Shown here: positions 27,741-36,572 of the stretch, piece by piece
Numbering within the stretch: the first letter of the stretch is position 1
Layout of the letters: each line of letters starts with the position of its first letter
DNA from: Anaerolineae bacterium
GTDB taxonomy: Bacteria > Chloroflexota > Anaerolineae > Promineifilales > Promineifilaceae
Direction: 5' to 3'
NCBI GenBank assembly: GCA_023382655.1
Contig: JAHDWK010000001.1
Location: forward strand, 480,127 to 544,126
Length of the DNA stretch: 64,000 bases
The notes under the pieces: model-generated
The model's input: the letters and a program-made list of their open reading frames with translations, nothing else
What the model was told of the DNA's origin: nothing
The model's database searches: none
Translations under genes and position numbers: made by a program

Positions 27741-28139
27741 TTATTCGTTGACAGCCTGAATTGTATCGGTAGTGGGCGAGAGCGACGGCCGTTGCTGTTG
27801 TGCCAGTTGTTCTTGTTCTTGCAGCGCTTCTACTTTATCTAGCAGTGCGGTCACCTGGCTATTTAGCGCGTCAATATCTGTCTTGGTGGGCACGTTCAGG
27901 CGGGTCAGCAGAGAGTCTGCTGGATTGCGCAAATGGCGACGCCGATGGTGTGGTTGCTCGTCTTCTGCTGTCAATTCTTCGGACTCGATGAACCGACTCA
28001 CCCGCGATTTCACGGCGCCACCCACAACGACGATGGCGCCAATGCCCGCCATTACCAGGCGACGAGAGGTTTCAGCGGGGGATACGGCCGTATTCTGTTC
28101 TACCATTTCTTCTTCAACTACAATAACATCTTCACCCAT
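27741..28139 (-). CDS. Phasin-like/granule-associated small protein
   Basis: 132 residues. A short acidic start, a hydrophobic stretch (LVMAGIGAIVVVGGAV), then a charged segment and a C-terminal helix with LLTRLNVPTKTDIDALNSQV followed by TALLDKVEAL. The last motif equals that in the phasin gene next door (HTMNIPSKNDINSLSNKV), so the two are paralogues of the PhaF/PhaI-type phasin group. It ends in a Gln-rich tail (QEQEQLAQQQ). Located between phaR and the phasin gene. Granule association is inferred. Confidence 0.65.
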   Translation of the reverse strand: MGEDVIVVEEEMVEQNTAVSPAETSRRLVMAGIGAIVVVGGAVKSRVSRFIESEELTAEDEQPHHRRRHLRNPADSLLTRLNVPTKTDIDALNSQVTALLDKVEALQEQEQLAQQQRPSLSPTTDTIQAVNE

Positions 28140-28231
28140 CTCTCACATCCTTTACATAAATATGCATTTGTCATTCGTTCACCTTGCCTCCCACTCCCCC
28201 TGTCACTTTGTCAAGTATACTCCGGTTACAC

Positions 28232-28260
28232 AAAAAAAGGGCAGACTAATCAGTCTGCCC
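28232..28260 (-). terminator. Rho-independent terminator of the phasin gene
   Basis: On the minus strand a 9-bp stem (GGGCAGACT with AGTCTGCCC, loop of four) is followed by seven Ts. It lies 35 bases after the phasin stop at 28296, so phasin is a separate transcript from the 27741-28139 gene. Confidence 0.92.
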
Positions 28261-28295
28261 TCGAAAACATCCTATCTTTTTATCTAGCTTTTTGC

Positions 28296-28706
28296 TTATT
28301 GTACAGCCGGTTTGCTCATCTCTTCCACTTTCTTATTGAGCTTGGTCACTTTGTTACTCAGGCTGTTGATGTCATTCTTGGAAGGAATGTTCATGGTGTG
28401 CAACAGTGCTTCCATGCGCTTGCCAAATTCTTTTTCCAGCCGCTTTTGTGTATTGCGGATGCTCTTCTGCCGGGCTTCCCGCTGTTTGCTGACGGTTTCG
28501 CGGGTTTTCTTTTCCAGATCTTCGCCACGTTCCAGCATTTTGGTGGAAAAATCACCAGCATTCGTGCGCACATTTTTCACAGCATCGGTGGTAGTGGTTA
28601 CGGTGTAAGACGCTGTGCCTAAGCCGACCAGGTACACCTTGCGGGCGCCTTCTAAAACGATGTTGTTTTTGTCTTCCATTTCGGTGAATTCAATTGTTTC
28701 TGTCAT
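28296..28706 (-). CDS. Phasin family protein
   Basis: 136 residues. A short hydrophobic/amphipathic segment (VYLVGLGTASYTVTTTTDAV) is followed by a Lys/Glu/Arg-rich helix and a C-terminal coiled coil (PSKNDINSLSNKVTKLNKKV). This is the layout of PhaF/PhaI-like phasins that coat PHA granules. Two operator-like palindromes lie 57-100 bases upstream and a clean terminator lies downstream. SD AGGCAAATC-type is weak. Confidence 0.8.
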   Translation of the reverse strand: MTETIEFTEMEDKNNIVLEGARKVYLVGLGTASYTVTTTTDAVKNVRTNAGDFSTKMLERGEDLEKKTRETVSKQREARQKSIRNTQKRLEKEFGKRMEALLHTMNIPSKNDINSLSNKVTKLNKKVEEMSKPAVQ

Positions 28707-28762
28707 GATTTGCCTCCAATTATTTCTCTGCCCCTTGAGACAGGATATGTTTATCAGAATTT

Positions 28763-28805
28763 ATGACGCAGTGCATCATGAACGAAATATAACACAGTGC
28801 GTCAT
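28763..28805. promoter_or_regulatory. Two candidate PhaR operator palindromes upstream of phasin
   Basis: Site 1 at 28763-28779 is ATGACGCAGTGCATCAT; site 2 at 28789-28805 is ATAACACAGTGCGTCAT. Their centres are 26 bases apart. Both share CAGTGCRTCAT with the site before phaR. They lie in the phasin promoter region, as expected for PhaR repression. Motif defined only by these three copies. Confidence 0.5.
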
Positions 28806-28881
28806 GAATGTCAACTGGTTAAAGTGAGGCAATCATGAGAGCAAAGTGGATGGTAGTCGGCAAACCGATACTGATTACTGT

Positions 28882-30654
28882 TTACCCCTTTAGCGCCAGC
28901 GCAATTTGCAATTCATTCAACTGCTTTTGGGCGACGGTGGAGGGAGTGTCGGACATAAGGTCGGTGGCCTGGGCCGTTTTGGGGAAGGCCATCACCTCAC
29001 GGATATTCGGTTCACCACACATCAGCGCTACCAGCCGATCAATGCCAGGGGCAATGCCACCGTGCGGCGGTGCGCCATACTCAAACGCTTCTAGCATGTG
29101 CCCAAACTGGGATTCGGCCTCTTCCCAGGAAAAGCCGATAAGTTCCATGATTTTGCGTTGCAACGGCCGTTCGTGAATCCGAATACTACCCCCAGCCACC
29201 TCAAAGCCATTGCACACCAGGTCATACTGCTCGCTCAGCACTTGACCGGGGTCGGTATCCAGCAGCGGAATATGCTCCCGTTTCGGCGCGGTGAACATAT
29301 GGTGGCTGGGTGCATAATGCCCATCTTCCATCACCTCTTCAAATAACGGGAAATCCACTACCCAACAAAAGGCCAATTCCTTTTTATCCTTCAGCCCCAG
29401 TCGTGTGCCCATTTCCTCGCGCAGCGTCCCCAACACAGCGTGGACGATCCTCTTTTCGTCGCTGGAAATCAATACCAGGTCACCTGCCCCGGCCCCCATC
29501 CGCTCGGTAATGGCAATTAACTGTTCAACGGTGAAGAATTTGGCAATGGGGCCGCGAATTTCGCCCGTTTCCGGGTGAATGGCTAAGTAGGCCAGCGCCT
29601 TGGCCCCGGCGCTTTTGGCTAAATCTTCCAGATCGCTCAACTGTTTGCGGCTGTAATCGCCGCAGCCCGGCGCGCAAATCGCTTTTACCGGCTTGTCTGC
29701 CGCCACATTCTCGGCAAAAACGCGGAAGGCGCTGCCCGCCACCAGATCGCTGATATCGGTCAGTTCCAGGCCGTAACGCAAGTCAGGGCGGTCGGTGCCA
29801 AAGCGGTTTACTGCATCGTGGTAGCTCAGGCGGAGGAATTTGTCATACGCCAGCGGCACCAGGCTGGTGTGCTGCACCATGCCAATCATCAACGCTTCAA
29901 TCAAATCCAGTACATCATCACGGGAAACGAAGCTCATTTCCATGTCTAATTGGGTGAACTCTGGCTGGCGGTCGGCGCGCAAATCTTCGTCGCGGAAACA
30001 GCGGGCAATCTGGAAATACCGTTCATACCCGGCGACCATGAGTAGTTGTTTGAGCTGCTGCGGGCTTTGGGGCAGGGCATAAAATTTGCCCGGATGCACC
30101 CGGCTGGGCACCAGATAGTCGCGCGCACCTTCTGGCGTGCTTTTAAACAAGATGGGCGTTTCCACCTCCAGAAAACCGCGTTCATCCAGAAAATCACGGA
30201 TGAATTTGATGGCTTTGTGGCGAATGGTGAGGTTGCGCTGCAATCGTTCCCGGCGCAAATCCAGGTAGCGGTATTTCAGGCGCAGGCTTTCGTCTACATT
30301 ATCATCGCGGTCAATCATGAAGGGGGGTGTTTTGGCCGGATTGAGGATGACCACTTCTTCGGCCAGCACTTCAATGGCGCCGGTGGGCAGATTGGGGTTT
30401 TCCTGCCCGGCCGGGCGCGGCGAGACTTTGCCCTTTATTTGCAGCACGAATTCGCTGCGTACCGTTTCGGCCAGTTTGAAGCCATCGGCAGTACGGCCGG
30501 CATCAATAACGACCTGGCACTTGCCCAGGCGGTCACGTAAGTCAATGAAAATGACGCCGCCCATATCGCGCCGCCGGTTGACCCACCCGGCCAAAGTAAC
30601 CACCCGGCCTACGTGTTCCAGACGTAGCTCCCCACAACTATGTGTTTTTAGCAT
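28882..30654 (-). CDS. aspS: Aspartyl-tRNA synthetase
   Basis: 590 residues, bacterial-type AspRS. OB-fold anticodon domain at the start (VVTLAGWVNRRRDMGGVIFI), class II motif 2 (YFQIARCFRDEDLRADRQPE FT-type), a GAD insert (about 300-430) and motif 3 near the C terminus (GAPPHGGIAPGIDRLVALM). It charges tRNA-Asp with aspartate; discriminating or non-discriminating character cannot be told by eye. ATG at 30654 is the standard start (MLKTHSCGEL). Length is normal. Confidence 0.97.
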   Translation of the reverse strand: MLKTHSCGELRLEHVGRVVTLAGWVNRRRDMGGVIFIDLRDRLGKCQVVIDAGRTADGFKLAETVRSEFVLQIKGKVSPRPAGQENPNLPTGAIEVLAEEVVILNPAKTPPFMIDRDDNVDESLRLKYRYLDLRRERLQRNLTIRHKAIKFIRDFLDERGFLEVETPILFKSTPEGARDYLVPSRVHPGKFYALPQSPQQLKQLLMVAGYERYFQIARCFRDEDLRADRQPEFTQLDMEMSFVSRDDVLDLIEALMIGMVQHTSLVPLAYDKFLRLSYHDAVNRFGTDRPDLRYGLELTDISDLVAGSAFRVFAENVAADKPVKAICAPGCGDYSRKQLSDLEDLAKSAGAKALAYLAIHPETGEIRGPIAKFFTVEQLIAITERMGAGAGDLVLISSDEKRIVHAVLGTLREEMGTRLGLKDKKELAFCWVVDFPLFEEVMEDGHYAPSHHMFTAPKREHIPLLDTDPGQVLSEQYDLVCNGFEVAGGSIRIHERPLQRKIMELIGFSWEEAESQFGHMLEAFEYGAPPHGGIAPGIDRLVALMCGEPNIREVMAFPKTAQATDLMSDTPSTVAQKQLNELQIALALKG

Positions 30655-30778
30655 GTTATTTCTCTTCCCTTTATTTTGCGACCATGTGGCGCAATTTTCT
30701 TATCTGCTCTCTGAGGCAAATTCCGCGAATTTTATCATGGGGAAATAGGGGGGGCTAGTGGCTGGTTAACGGGTCCCG

Positions 30779-31321
30779 TTAACCAGCGCCCATCAGGCCC
30801 AGAGCAAAACGCAGTAGTGCGCGGTAAAACCAACGTAGCGGCCCCGGCCGGGGTTTGATGCTGAGGCTTTCTTCCATGCGTAGCATGGCTTCCAGCCATT
30901 GCCCCTGCTTCAGGCGCATGAGACTGTAAGTGCGTAAGACCTGGCTTTGTTTGTCGCGCTGGTTTAGTTGGGCAAAGAGGGCGGCGGCTTCGCTGTAACA
31001 ACGAGCCGCCTGGTCTTGTTGTTTGTTGAAGGCGTAGAGATCGGCCAGGTTGGCCAGGGTTTGGGCTTGTTTATCGGTATTGCCGAGTTGGGAGAATATC
31101 TCGCCGGCTTCGCTGAGGGCAGCGATGGCAGCCTGATTGTTACCTTTGACGCGCTGGATGACGCCGATGTTGTTGAGCATTTCGGCACGGCCGTCTTCAT
31201 TTCCTTCTTGTGTGTAGGCGGCGACGGCCGTTTCAAAGACTATCAGCGCCTCATTCTTTTTACCTTCTTGGAAGAGGGCCAAACCCTGGGCTTTGAGTTG
31301 GTCAGTGGTGGGGGTGTTCAT
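30779..31321 (-). CDS. TPR repeat protein
   Basis: 180 residues, at least three tetratricopeptide repeats (NNIGVIQRVKGNNQAAIAAL, then LANLADLYAFNKQQDQAARC). The C-terminal 20 residues are hydrophobic (RWFYRALLRFALGLMGAG) and could associate with membrane. The gene lies downstream of the XRE regulator on the same strand with an STRR-like block filling the 67-base gap; there is no visible ribosome-binding site. A protein-interaction role is inferred. Confidence 0.72.
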   Translation of the reverse strand: MNTPTTDQLKAQGLALFQEGKKNEALIVFETAVAAYTQEGNEDGRAEMLNNIGVIQRVKGNNQAAIAALSEAGEIFSQLGNTDKQAQTLANLADLYAFNKQQDQAARCYSEAAALFAQLNQRDKQSQVLRTYSLMRLKQGQWLEAMLRMEESLSIKPRPGPLRWFYRALLRFALGLMGAG

Positions 31322-31386
31322 AAGAGAGATTGGAGATTAGAGATTGGAGGAGATTGCCAATCTCCAATCTCTAATCTCCAACTCCA
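31322..31386. repeat. STRR-like GAGATTGGA block, inverted arms
   Basis: AGAGATTGGAGATTAGAGATTGGAGG (left) with the complementary series to 31384. It spans the whole intergenic gap between the XRE regulator stop and the TPR gene start. Same unit as the blocks at 3584 and 18409. Confidence 0.85.
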
Positions 31387-31388
31387 GG

Positions 31389-32051
31389 CTAGAAGGTGAT
31401 TTCTAGCAAATCTTCGGCAATCTGGCGCAGTTGGCGCACGTCCATTTGACTGAGTTTGCGAGCCGTTTCCATATAGCTGACATTGACTGGGTTGGTGATG
31501 AAGGCGCGCATTTCGGGGGTCATGCGGTCAAACTGCTTGAGAAGCAGTTGGCGAGTTTCATGCCGGGCCAGCGGGCCGTGAATGTCTTCCATGAAAAGGG
31601 AGAGCGAGCCATCCAGGTAACGGGCCAGTTGTTCCAGGTGAAGGTAAGGTACGGCCGTGTCCCCCATCTCATATGCCTCAAGCACCGCTTCACTGACGCC
31701 GATTTGTTCGGCCGTTTCTTTGCGAGAACGGTGTGCTCGCAGGCGTAGCTGGTTCAGCAACACCCCGATCACCCGATTGCGTAAGGCAATCATGTCGTCA
31801 TAGTCCACAGCCGGGTCTTGGGACAACGTATCGCTGCCCCAGAAGTAGCCCATGGTGACTTTGAAAAAAATCGCCAGCGCCTCTAGCTGCGGTAACGAGA
31901 CGGGGTATTCACCTGTTTCAGCCTGTTCATATTCTTCGAGGGAGATGCCCAAAATCTGGGCGCATTCGGCCGAGGTGTGGTCGCTGTGTGCGCGCGCGGC
32001 CTGGATCAACTCGCCTAATTTTTTTGCTCGCTTGGGATCAATCTGTGCCAT
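31389..32051 (-). CDS. Tandem XRE-type HTH regulator
   Basis: 220 residues with two XRE-like HTH segments. The first is at about 13-70 (ECAQILGISLEEYEQAETGE), the second at about 95-150 (ETAEQIGVSEAVLEAYEMGD). The C terminus is helical (TARKLSQMDVRQLRQIAEDL). It is divergent from the 32.2-42.6 kb NTPase/radical-SAM cluster, with 177 bases between the starts. That makes it the obvious candidate regulator of the cluster. CATATGCA at 32068 and TTGCATATA at 32173 in the gap could be its binding sites. Confidence 0.8.
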   Translation of the reverse strand: MAQIDPKRAKKLGELIQAARAHSDHTSAECAQILGISLEEYEQAETGEYPVSLPQLEALAIFFKVTMGYFWGSDTLSQDPAVDYDDMIALRNRVIGVLLNQLRLRAHRSRKETAEQIGVSEAVLEAYEMGDTAVPYLHLEQLARYLDGSLSLFMEDIHGPLARHETRQLLLKQFDRMTPEMRAFITNPVNVSYMETARKLSQMDVRQLRQIAEDLLEITF

Positions 32052-32166
32052 AACGTTACTTTCAATCCATATGCATGTTGGTAGCTTTTAACAGGTCACA
32101 CTCATTTTCCCGCCTGCGCGCAGATATTAACATAAATGATGACAATTCACAACCTTCTGTCAAAGC

Positions 32167-32183
32167 GGTAAATTGCATATAAT
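32167..32183 (+). promoter_or_regulatory. Promoter -10 element and 15-base repeat before the NTPase cluster
   Basis: A perfect TATAAT lies at 32178-32183 inside GGTAAATTGCATATA (32167-32181). The 15 bases recur exactly at 42629-42643 just after the last cluster gene. No convincing -35 box was found (weak TTCTGT region near 32155). Transcription would start about 40 bases before the ATG at 32229. Confidence 0.55.
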
Positions 32184-32228
32184 AGGGCCGTACCGTGCAG
32201 CCTGTTGATACTTTTGAGATACATTTTA

Positions 32229-33532
32229 TGGAACAGAGTTACCAGCGTTGGCCGTTTTTACCCTCGACCATGCGCACCCGAGAACAAAATGAGCAATGGT
32301 GGGCACATTGTTTCTTGCCGGTGCTGCCGGTGGAGAATTTTGCGCAGGCGGTGGGGTCTACGGCCGTGACCAGTCCACCGGGTAATGGCAAAAGTGTAGC
32401 TTTGGAATACATGGTACACCAGACAAAACAATGGGCGCTCCATTTGCGTTACCCTACGATGCATTGGCCGCATGGCGCCCGTCCCAAAGCGCCGGGTAAA
32501 GGGCATCTTAGCCAGATTATGTCAATTTTGGCGCTGGAAATAGCCGCCCATTTGGAAACTCACTCAGAGATTTTGACTATCAGTGATTTGAATGATACGC
32601 AACATGAATTCCTGGCCTGGCTGGTGGAAAAGCATCTTGGCCGGCGTGCGCTGGTACGGCTGGCACAGCGACTGCAACAAACACACCAGGCCGCGTTAAA
32701 AATCCGATCGCAGTTTGCCGATATTTACCCCACTGATACAGGCGAGGGTGATGTTTGGGGGCAGATTGGCGAGGCGGCGGAACTGGCAAAATTGTTGGGT
32801 TTTACGCAGATTAACCTGCTCATTGATTTGAACGAGATGGAGGCCTCTCTGTTTCGGGATGATCTGACAGAGCTGTTTTCCCGGCTTGATTTTCTGGAAC
32901 ATGGTGATTGGCTGTTGCGCAGCGCTTTGCCGCAGTCTGATGTTATTGAAAACCAGGTGTTGCCTTGCGTAAACGGCCGTCTCTACCCGATGCGCCTGGA
33001 CTATAACAGTGCCGATATACAGACTCTTGTCTCACGCCATATGCAGGCCGCTACAGACGGCCGTGTTCACACAATCGAGTCGTTGGCAGATACGGATGTG
33101 TGGGAACGGGCCCAGCAAGAAATTATCACGCTATATGGGGTGGAAACGTTGGCCGGTTGGCTGAATTGGGCGGAGACGCTTTTGCATTTGCAGGCAGGAG
33201 GTGGAGAAGTGGTGAGGGAAGTGGAGACGGCCGTACTCACTTACTATAAACGGCACATTCACCTGCGCCTGGATGAGAAAAAACAGGGCTTATGGCGTGG
33301 CCCCCAATTTATTCCCCTGGAAAACCAGCCATTTGAGATGATGAAAATGTTATTTGAGAAACGGGGCAATCCTGCGCCGGAGGCGCTATATCACATCGCG
33401 GGCAGCGTTGCCAATCTCAATACCATTGCTAATCGTTTGCGCCAGAAAGTAGAACCTATCAAAGGCAAAACAAATATCTATCTTCACAATCGCCGTGATC
33501 AGGGTTATTGGCTGGAAAACTTCATCAGTTGA
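32229..33532 (+). CDS. P-loop NTPase with C-terminal OmpR-like winged helix
   Basis: 433 residues from ATG 32229; a GTG at 32195 would add 12 residues but lies at the predicted transcription start. Walker A is TSPPGNGKS (about 48-56) and Walker B INLLIDLNEM (about 208-217). The last 75 residues look like an OmpR/PhoB winged helix: FIPLENQPFEMMKMLFEKRG, then NRLRQKVEP and RDQGYWLENF. It may be a DNA-binding ATPase that senses a state and controls or activates its neighbours. First gene of the cluster. The ATPase core is of the AAA/Orc-like kind and not a family I can name. Confidence 0.7.
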
Positions 33533-33715
33533 CCCATTCTTTTTGTCTTTCCCCTGTTTTGTCAGACATCTGTCAGGTTGATGTGCGCTTGCTGATGGCG
33601 ATGTATCCTATAATTTTGGCATCCGCCAACATTGTCGGAGTGTGTTTACTCAGAGGGTTGGGGAACGGCCGTCCCCAAAAACTTTTAATTACTATCCCAC
33701 CACACAAAAATCATT

Positions 33716-35014
33716 GTGGGGTACAGGATCACAACCTTGACTGCTCAACACATTGCCCCCAAACAGACGCCGCACTCCCGGCGCGAGCGTTTCGTTACCC
33801 AAACGCTTCAATTAACCCATGACCCTTTTGCCTATGCTACAGCCGAATTAGAATTGCAAACAAATCCAGAAGATCCCCCTTTTTTCTCCTATTTTGTACC
33901 ACCGCCAACGGTTCCTGAATATAACGATATTTTAGAACGCATACGAGAAGCGAACCCGGTCTTTATTTTTGGCGCCGCCGGTAGCGGCAAAACAACGTTG
34001 CGTTATGCGCTGGAGGCGGTTTGCCGGGTGGCGCCAGATCGCACGTTGGCCGTCACGTATACGTTGGGCAAAACAGATGCACCGGGGAATGATGTCACGG
34101 CCGTCTGGCGGTCATTAACACAGGCTTTAGCTACCGATCTATTTGTGCAGGTGATGGAGCAGCTACATACCATGCCTCCTCTTGATGCCCACATGACGGA
34201 ACGGTTGGCGCGGTTTTGGTATGCGGCTATCCCGCATTACGGCCGTAACCTACGCCTGCACCTGGAACGCATCCAACCCAATGCCGTGACTGGCATCTCC
34301 CCTGTCTGGTGGACAACGTGGAAACGGGCAGTGGTTCGTTACACACCGCTCACTTCAGAACGCCTCTCATTCTGGCAGCAACTGATCGCCCTGGAAGAAA
34401 AGATGCCACCTGCCGCCAATGTTGGCCGCGAACTGTTTGATGAGGGTTTATCATTAGCCAAAAAACTGGGATATGGGCAGAGTTACTTTTTGGTGGATGT
34501 GGTTGACAGTAGTAAACGGCAGCGACTCCATCTGGAAGACCACCTGACCACTTTGCTGCATACGCTGCATATGCTCAACCCACCAATCCCCATTTACCCG
34601 AAATTATTTTTACCGGAACGCTGGCAAAATCATGTCAATAATCTGGCAACTTCCCTGAGGTGGTTGACCCCACAAACGCTCTCTGCCATAATGCAATGGA
34701 ATCATCCAGAGGCGTTGCACACCATCATCGAACACAGGTTTCGTAGTGCAGGCAGTCGGATTACCGGGTTGAACACCATTGCCAGCCAGGATATTGCCGG
34801 AAGGTTGGAAGAGATGATCATTCAGACAGCAGACCAATCGCCGCGTCGCTTGTTACAGGTGATTAACTTGTTGTTTGATGTCCATGCCAGCCGTGACCCA
34901 GATGAACCTTTATTAACGGCCGTAGACTGGAACCGCATGTGCCAGATGTGGAATTACGGTTCACCCAACCCTCGCCCTATCACTACAAACCACCAGATGG
35001 CAGGGAATGAATAA
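33716..35014 (+). CDS. P-loop NTPase, second of cluster
   Basis: 432 residues from GTG 33716 (TTG 33737-region also possible; the extreme N terminus is not conserved-looking). The segment THDPFAYATAELELQTNPED is followed by Walker A FGAAGSGKTT (about 85-94) and Walker B SYFLVDVVDSS. The C-terminal half is helical (ISGRLEEM-like, LLQVINLLFDVHASRDPDEP), as in AAA/Orc-type lid domains. No effector domain seen. It ends 3 bases before the next gene, so the two are cotranslated. A TATAAT at 33609-33614 upstream could be an internal promoter but lacks a -35 box. Confidence 0.7.
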   Translation: MGYRITTLTAQHIAPKQTPHSRRERFVTQTLQLTHDPFAYATAELELQTNPEDPPFFSYFVPPPTVPEYNDILERIREANPVFIFGAAGSGKTTLRYALEAVCRVAPDRTLAVTYTLGKTDAPGNDVTAVWRSLTQALATDLFVQVMEQLHTMPPLDAHMTERLARFWYAAIPHYGRNLRLHLERIQPNAVTGISPVWWTTWKRAVVRYTPLTSERLSFWQQLIALEEKMPPAANVGRELFDEGLSLAKKLGYGQSYFLVDVVDSSKRQRLHLEDHLTTLLHTLHMLNPPIPIYPKLFLPERWQNHVNNLATSLRWLTPQTLSAIMQWNHPEALHTIIEHRFRSAGSRITGLNTIASQDIAGRLEEMIIQTADQSPRRLLQVINLLFDVHASRDPDEPLLTAVDWNRMCQMWNYGSPNPRPITTNHQMAGNE

Positions 35015-35017
35015 ACC

Positions 35018-36562
35018 ATGAACGGAGAATCTACAGCTACTAACTCGACGGCCGTGCCCGACATTCGCCGGGAATATAACCCCCACCAATACATCCATCG
35101 CCCCCAAATTCAATCCGCCATGCGCTGGTTACATGACAAAAACAAACAACTGCTCACCGTCGCCAGCCCACCCGCCACCGGCAAGACCTGGTTTCTGAAA
35201 CGACTCCGCGAGGAGCTGGAAAATAATGGAATATTCAAAACTTTGTGGATTGATGTAGACGATCTGCTGTCGCCGCCCAAGCAGCCCCCTGGTGAAATCA
35301 CCCCAGACTCCAAATCTACCTGGTTCCAAGGTTTCTTCCAACAATTAGCAGCCCAATGTCCAGACGTCAAACGCCTCAGATTCCAGCCTCAAGCAGACAT
35401 CTCCGAGCAAATTGAAAAACTGGCTAAAGAAATGTGCCGTCACTGTTTTATTGGCCAGCAGGTGGTGTTGTTCATTGATAACGGTGACATTGTATCTGAC
35501 GGTAGTTGGCGCTTATTTGAACGCACCATTTTGGAACCATTTGCCCGCGAAGAGTTGCTGCGTCTGGTTATTGCTCTGCGCGAAGACCAAAAAGTGCAAT
35601 TCCCCCTGACCTGGCGACAGCAACGATTATTACTGGGCGATCTGGCAGCCGATGGCGCCCCCCAACCACATCCCGGTGACGAACAGATTCAAGGTCTCAG
35701 CCGGGAATTCCCTTCCCTGCTACCCCAGGTGCTTCAATTGCTTGAGGCCGTGCCCACGTATAACAAAACTCATCCGGGTATCAACACTTTCCTCTTTCTC
35801 TATGCCGAGAAATATCCCAACCCTCAACCGTCGGTTGAATTTATGCGCATTATGTTGGAATCGCTGAACCCCTTTTCGCCGCATGATACCGGAGAACTCC
35901 TTGATACATTGCGATACGTGGCTGACTACGCCGATGAATGGGTGATTGAAGAGTTGGCTGCCTGGCAAAATGTGTCTAATACTGAGGCCTGGCAGCGCGC
36001 CCAAAAACTGATAGACAATTTTCTGGTGGTCAACATTGCGTATAACCGTTACAAGGTGGCCGATGGTGTGCGCGAATTTGCCCGGACTGCTCTGCAATTG
36101 CAGACAACCGTGACTGTGGAAACATCATGTGATGTTCCCGCAGAACAGATGGAGCAACGCCTGCTACAGGGATTGGCGGAAATGATGCCGGTATACGCTG
36201 ACAACGTCCTCAATGTTGTCACGACTCCTGACCGGATCAAAATTGCGCTGGATTTGCCTACAGAGGTAGCCAACCAACTGGTCACGTTGTATTTGCAAAA
36301 GCAGTTGGTATTTTCAGATGTTAATTTGATAGATGTGAAATATGAGCCAGTCAAGCTACGCACCCTCATGGAGAAACATTTTGCTCTGGCGGAGTTGCGT
36401 GTGCTTTGTTTTGATTTGGGTATCAATTACGAAAACCTGGCTGGCGATACCTTAACCGTAAAGGTTATGGAGCTAATCAAGTTTTGTCAGCGTCACGGCC
36501 GTATGTCAGATTTATTACTAGCCTTGCAACAGGCAAGACCAAAGGTGCCCTGGCAACCTTAA
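35018..36562 (+). CDS. P-loop NTPase with C-terminal effector-associated-like domain
   Basis: 514 residues. Walker A ASPPATGKTW (about 49-58), Walker B QVVLFIDNGD (about 149). A helical and winged-helix-like middle follows. The last 70 residues match the pattern of small helical effector-associated/death-like domains used in bacterial conflict systems: LRTLMEKHFALAELRVLCFD, LGINYENLAGDT, then LIKFCQRHGRMSDLLLAL. These domains recruit partners through homotypic contacts. The gene has 11 bases to the next gene, whose SD is AAGGAGGG. No catalytic effector domain is attached, so this protein is likely an adaptor NTPase. Confidence 0.72.
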   Translation: MNGESTATNSTAVPDIRREYNPHQYIHRPQIQSAMRWLHDKNKQLLTVASPPATGKTWFLKRLREELENNGIFKTLWIDVDDLLSPPKQPPGEITPDSKSTWFQGFFQQLAAQCPDVKRLRFQPQADISEQIEKLAKEMCRHCFIGQQVVLFIDNGDIVSDGSWRLFERTILEPFAREELLRLVIALREDQKVQFPLTWRQQRLLLGDLAADGAPQPHPGDEQIQGLSREFPSLLPQVLQLLEAVPTYNKTHPGINTFLFLYAEKYPNPQPSVEFMRIMLESLNPFSPHDTGELLDTLRYVADYADEWVIEELAAWQNVSNTEAWQRAQKLIDNFLVVNIAYNRYKVADGVREFARTALQLQTTVTVETSCDVPAEQMEQRLLQGLAEMMPVYADNVLNVVTTPDRIKIALDLPTEVANQLVTLYLQKQLVFSDVNLIDVKYEPVKLRTLMEKHFALAELRVLCFDLGINYENLAGDTLTVKVMELIKFCQRHGRMSDLLLALQQARPKVPWQP

Positions 36563-36572
36563 GGAGGGTGAA

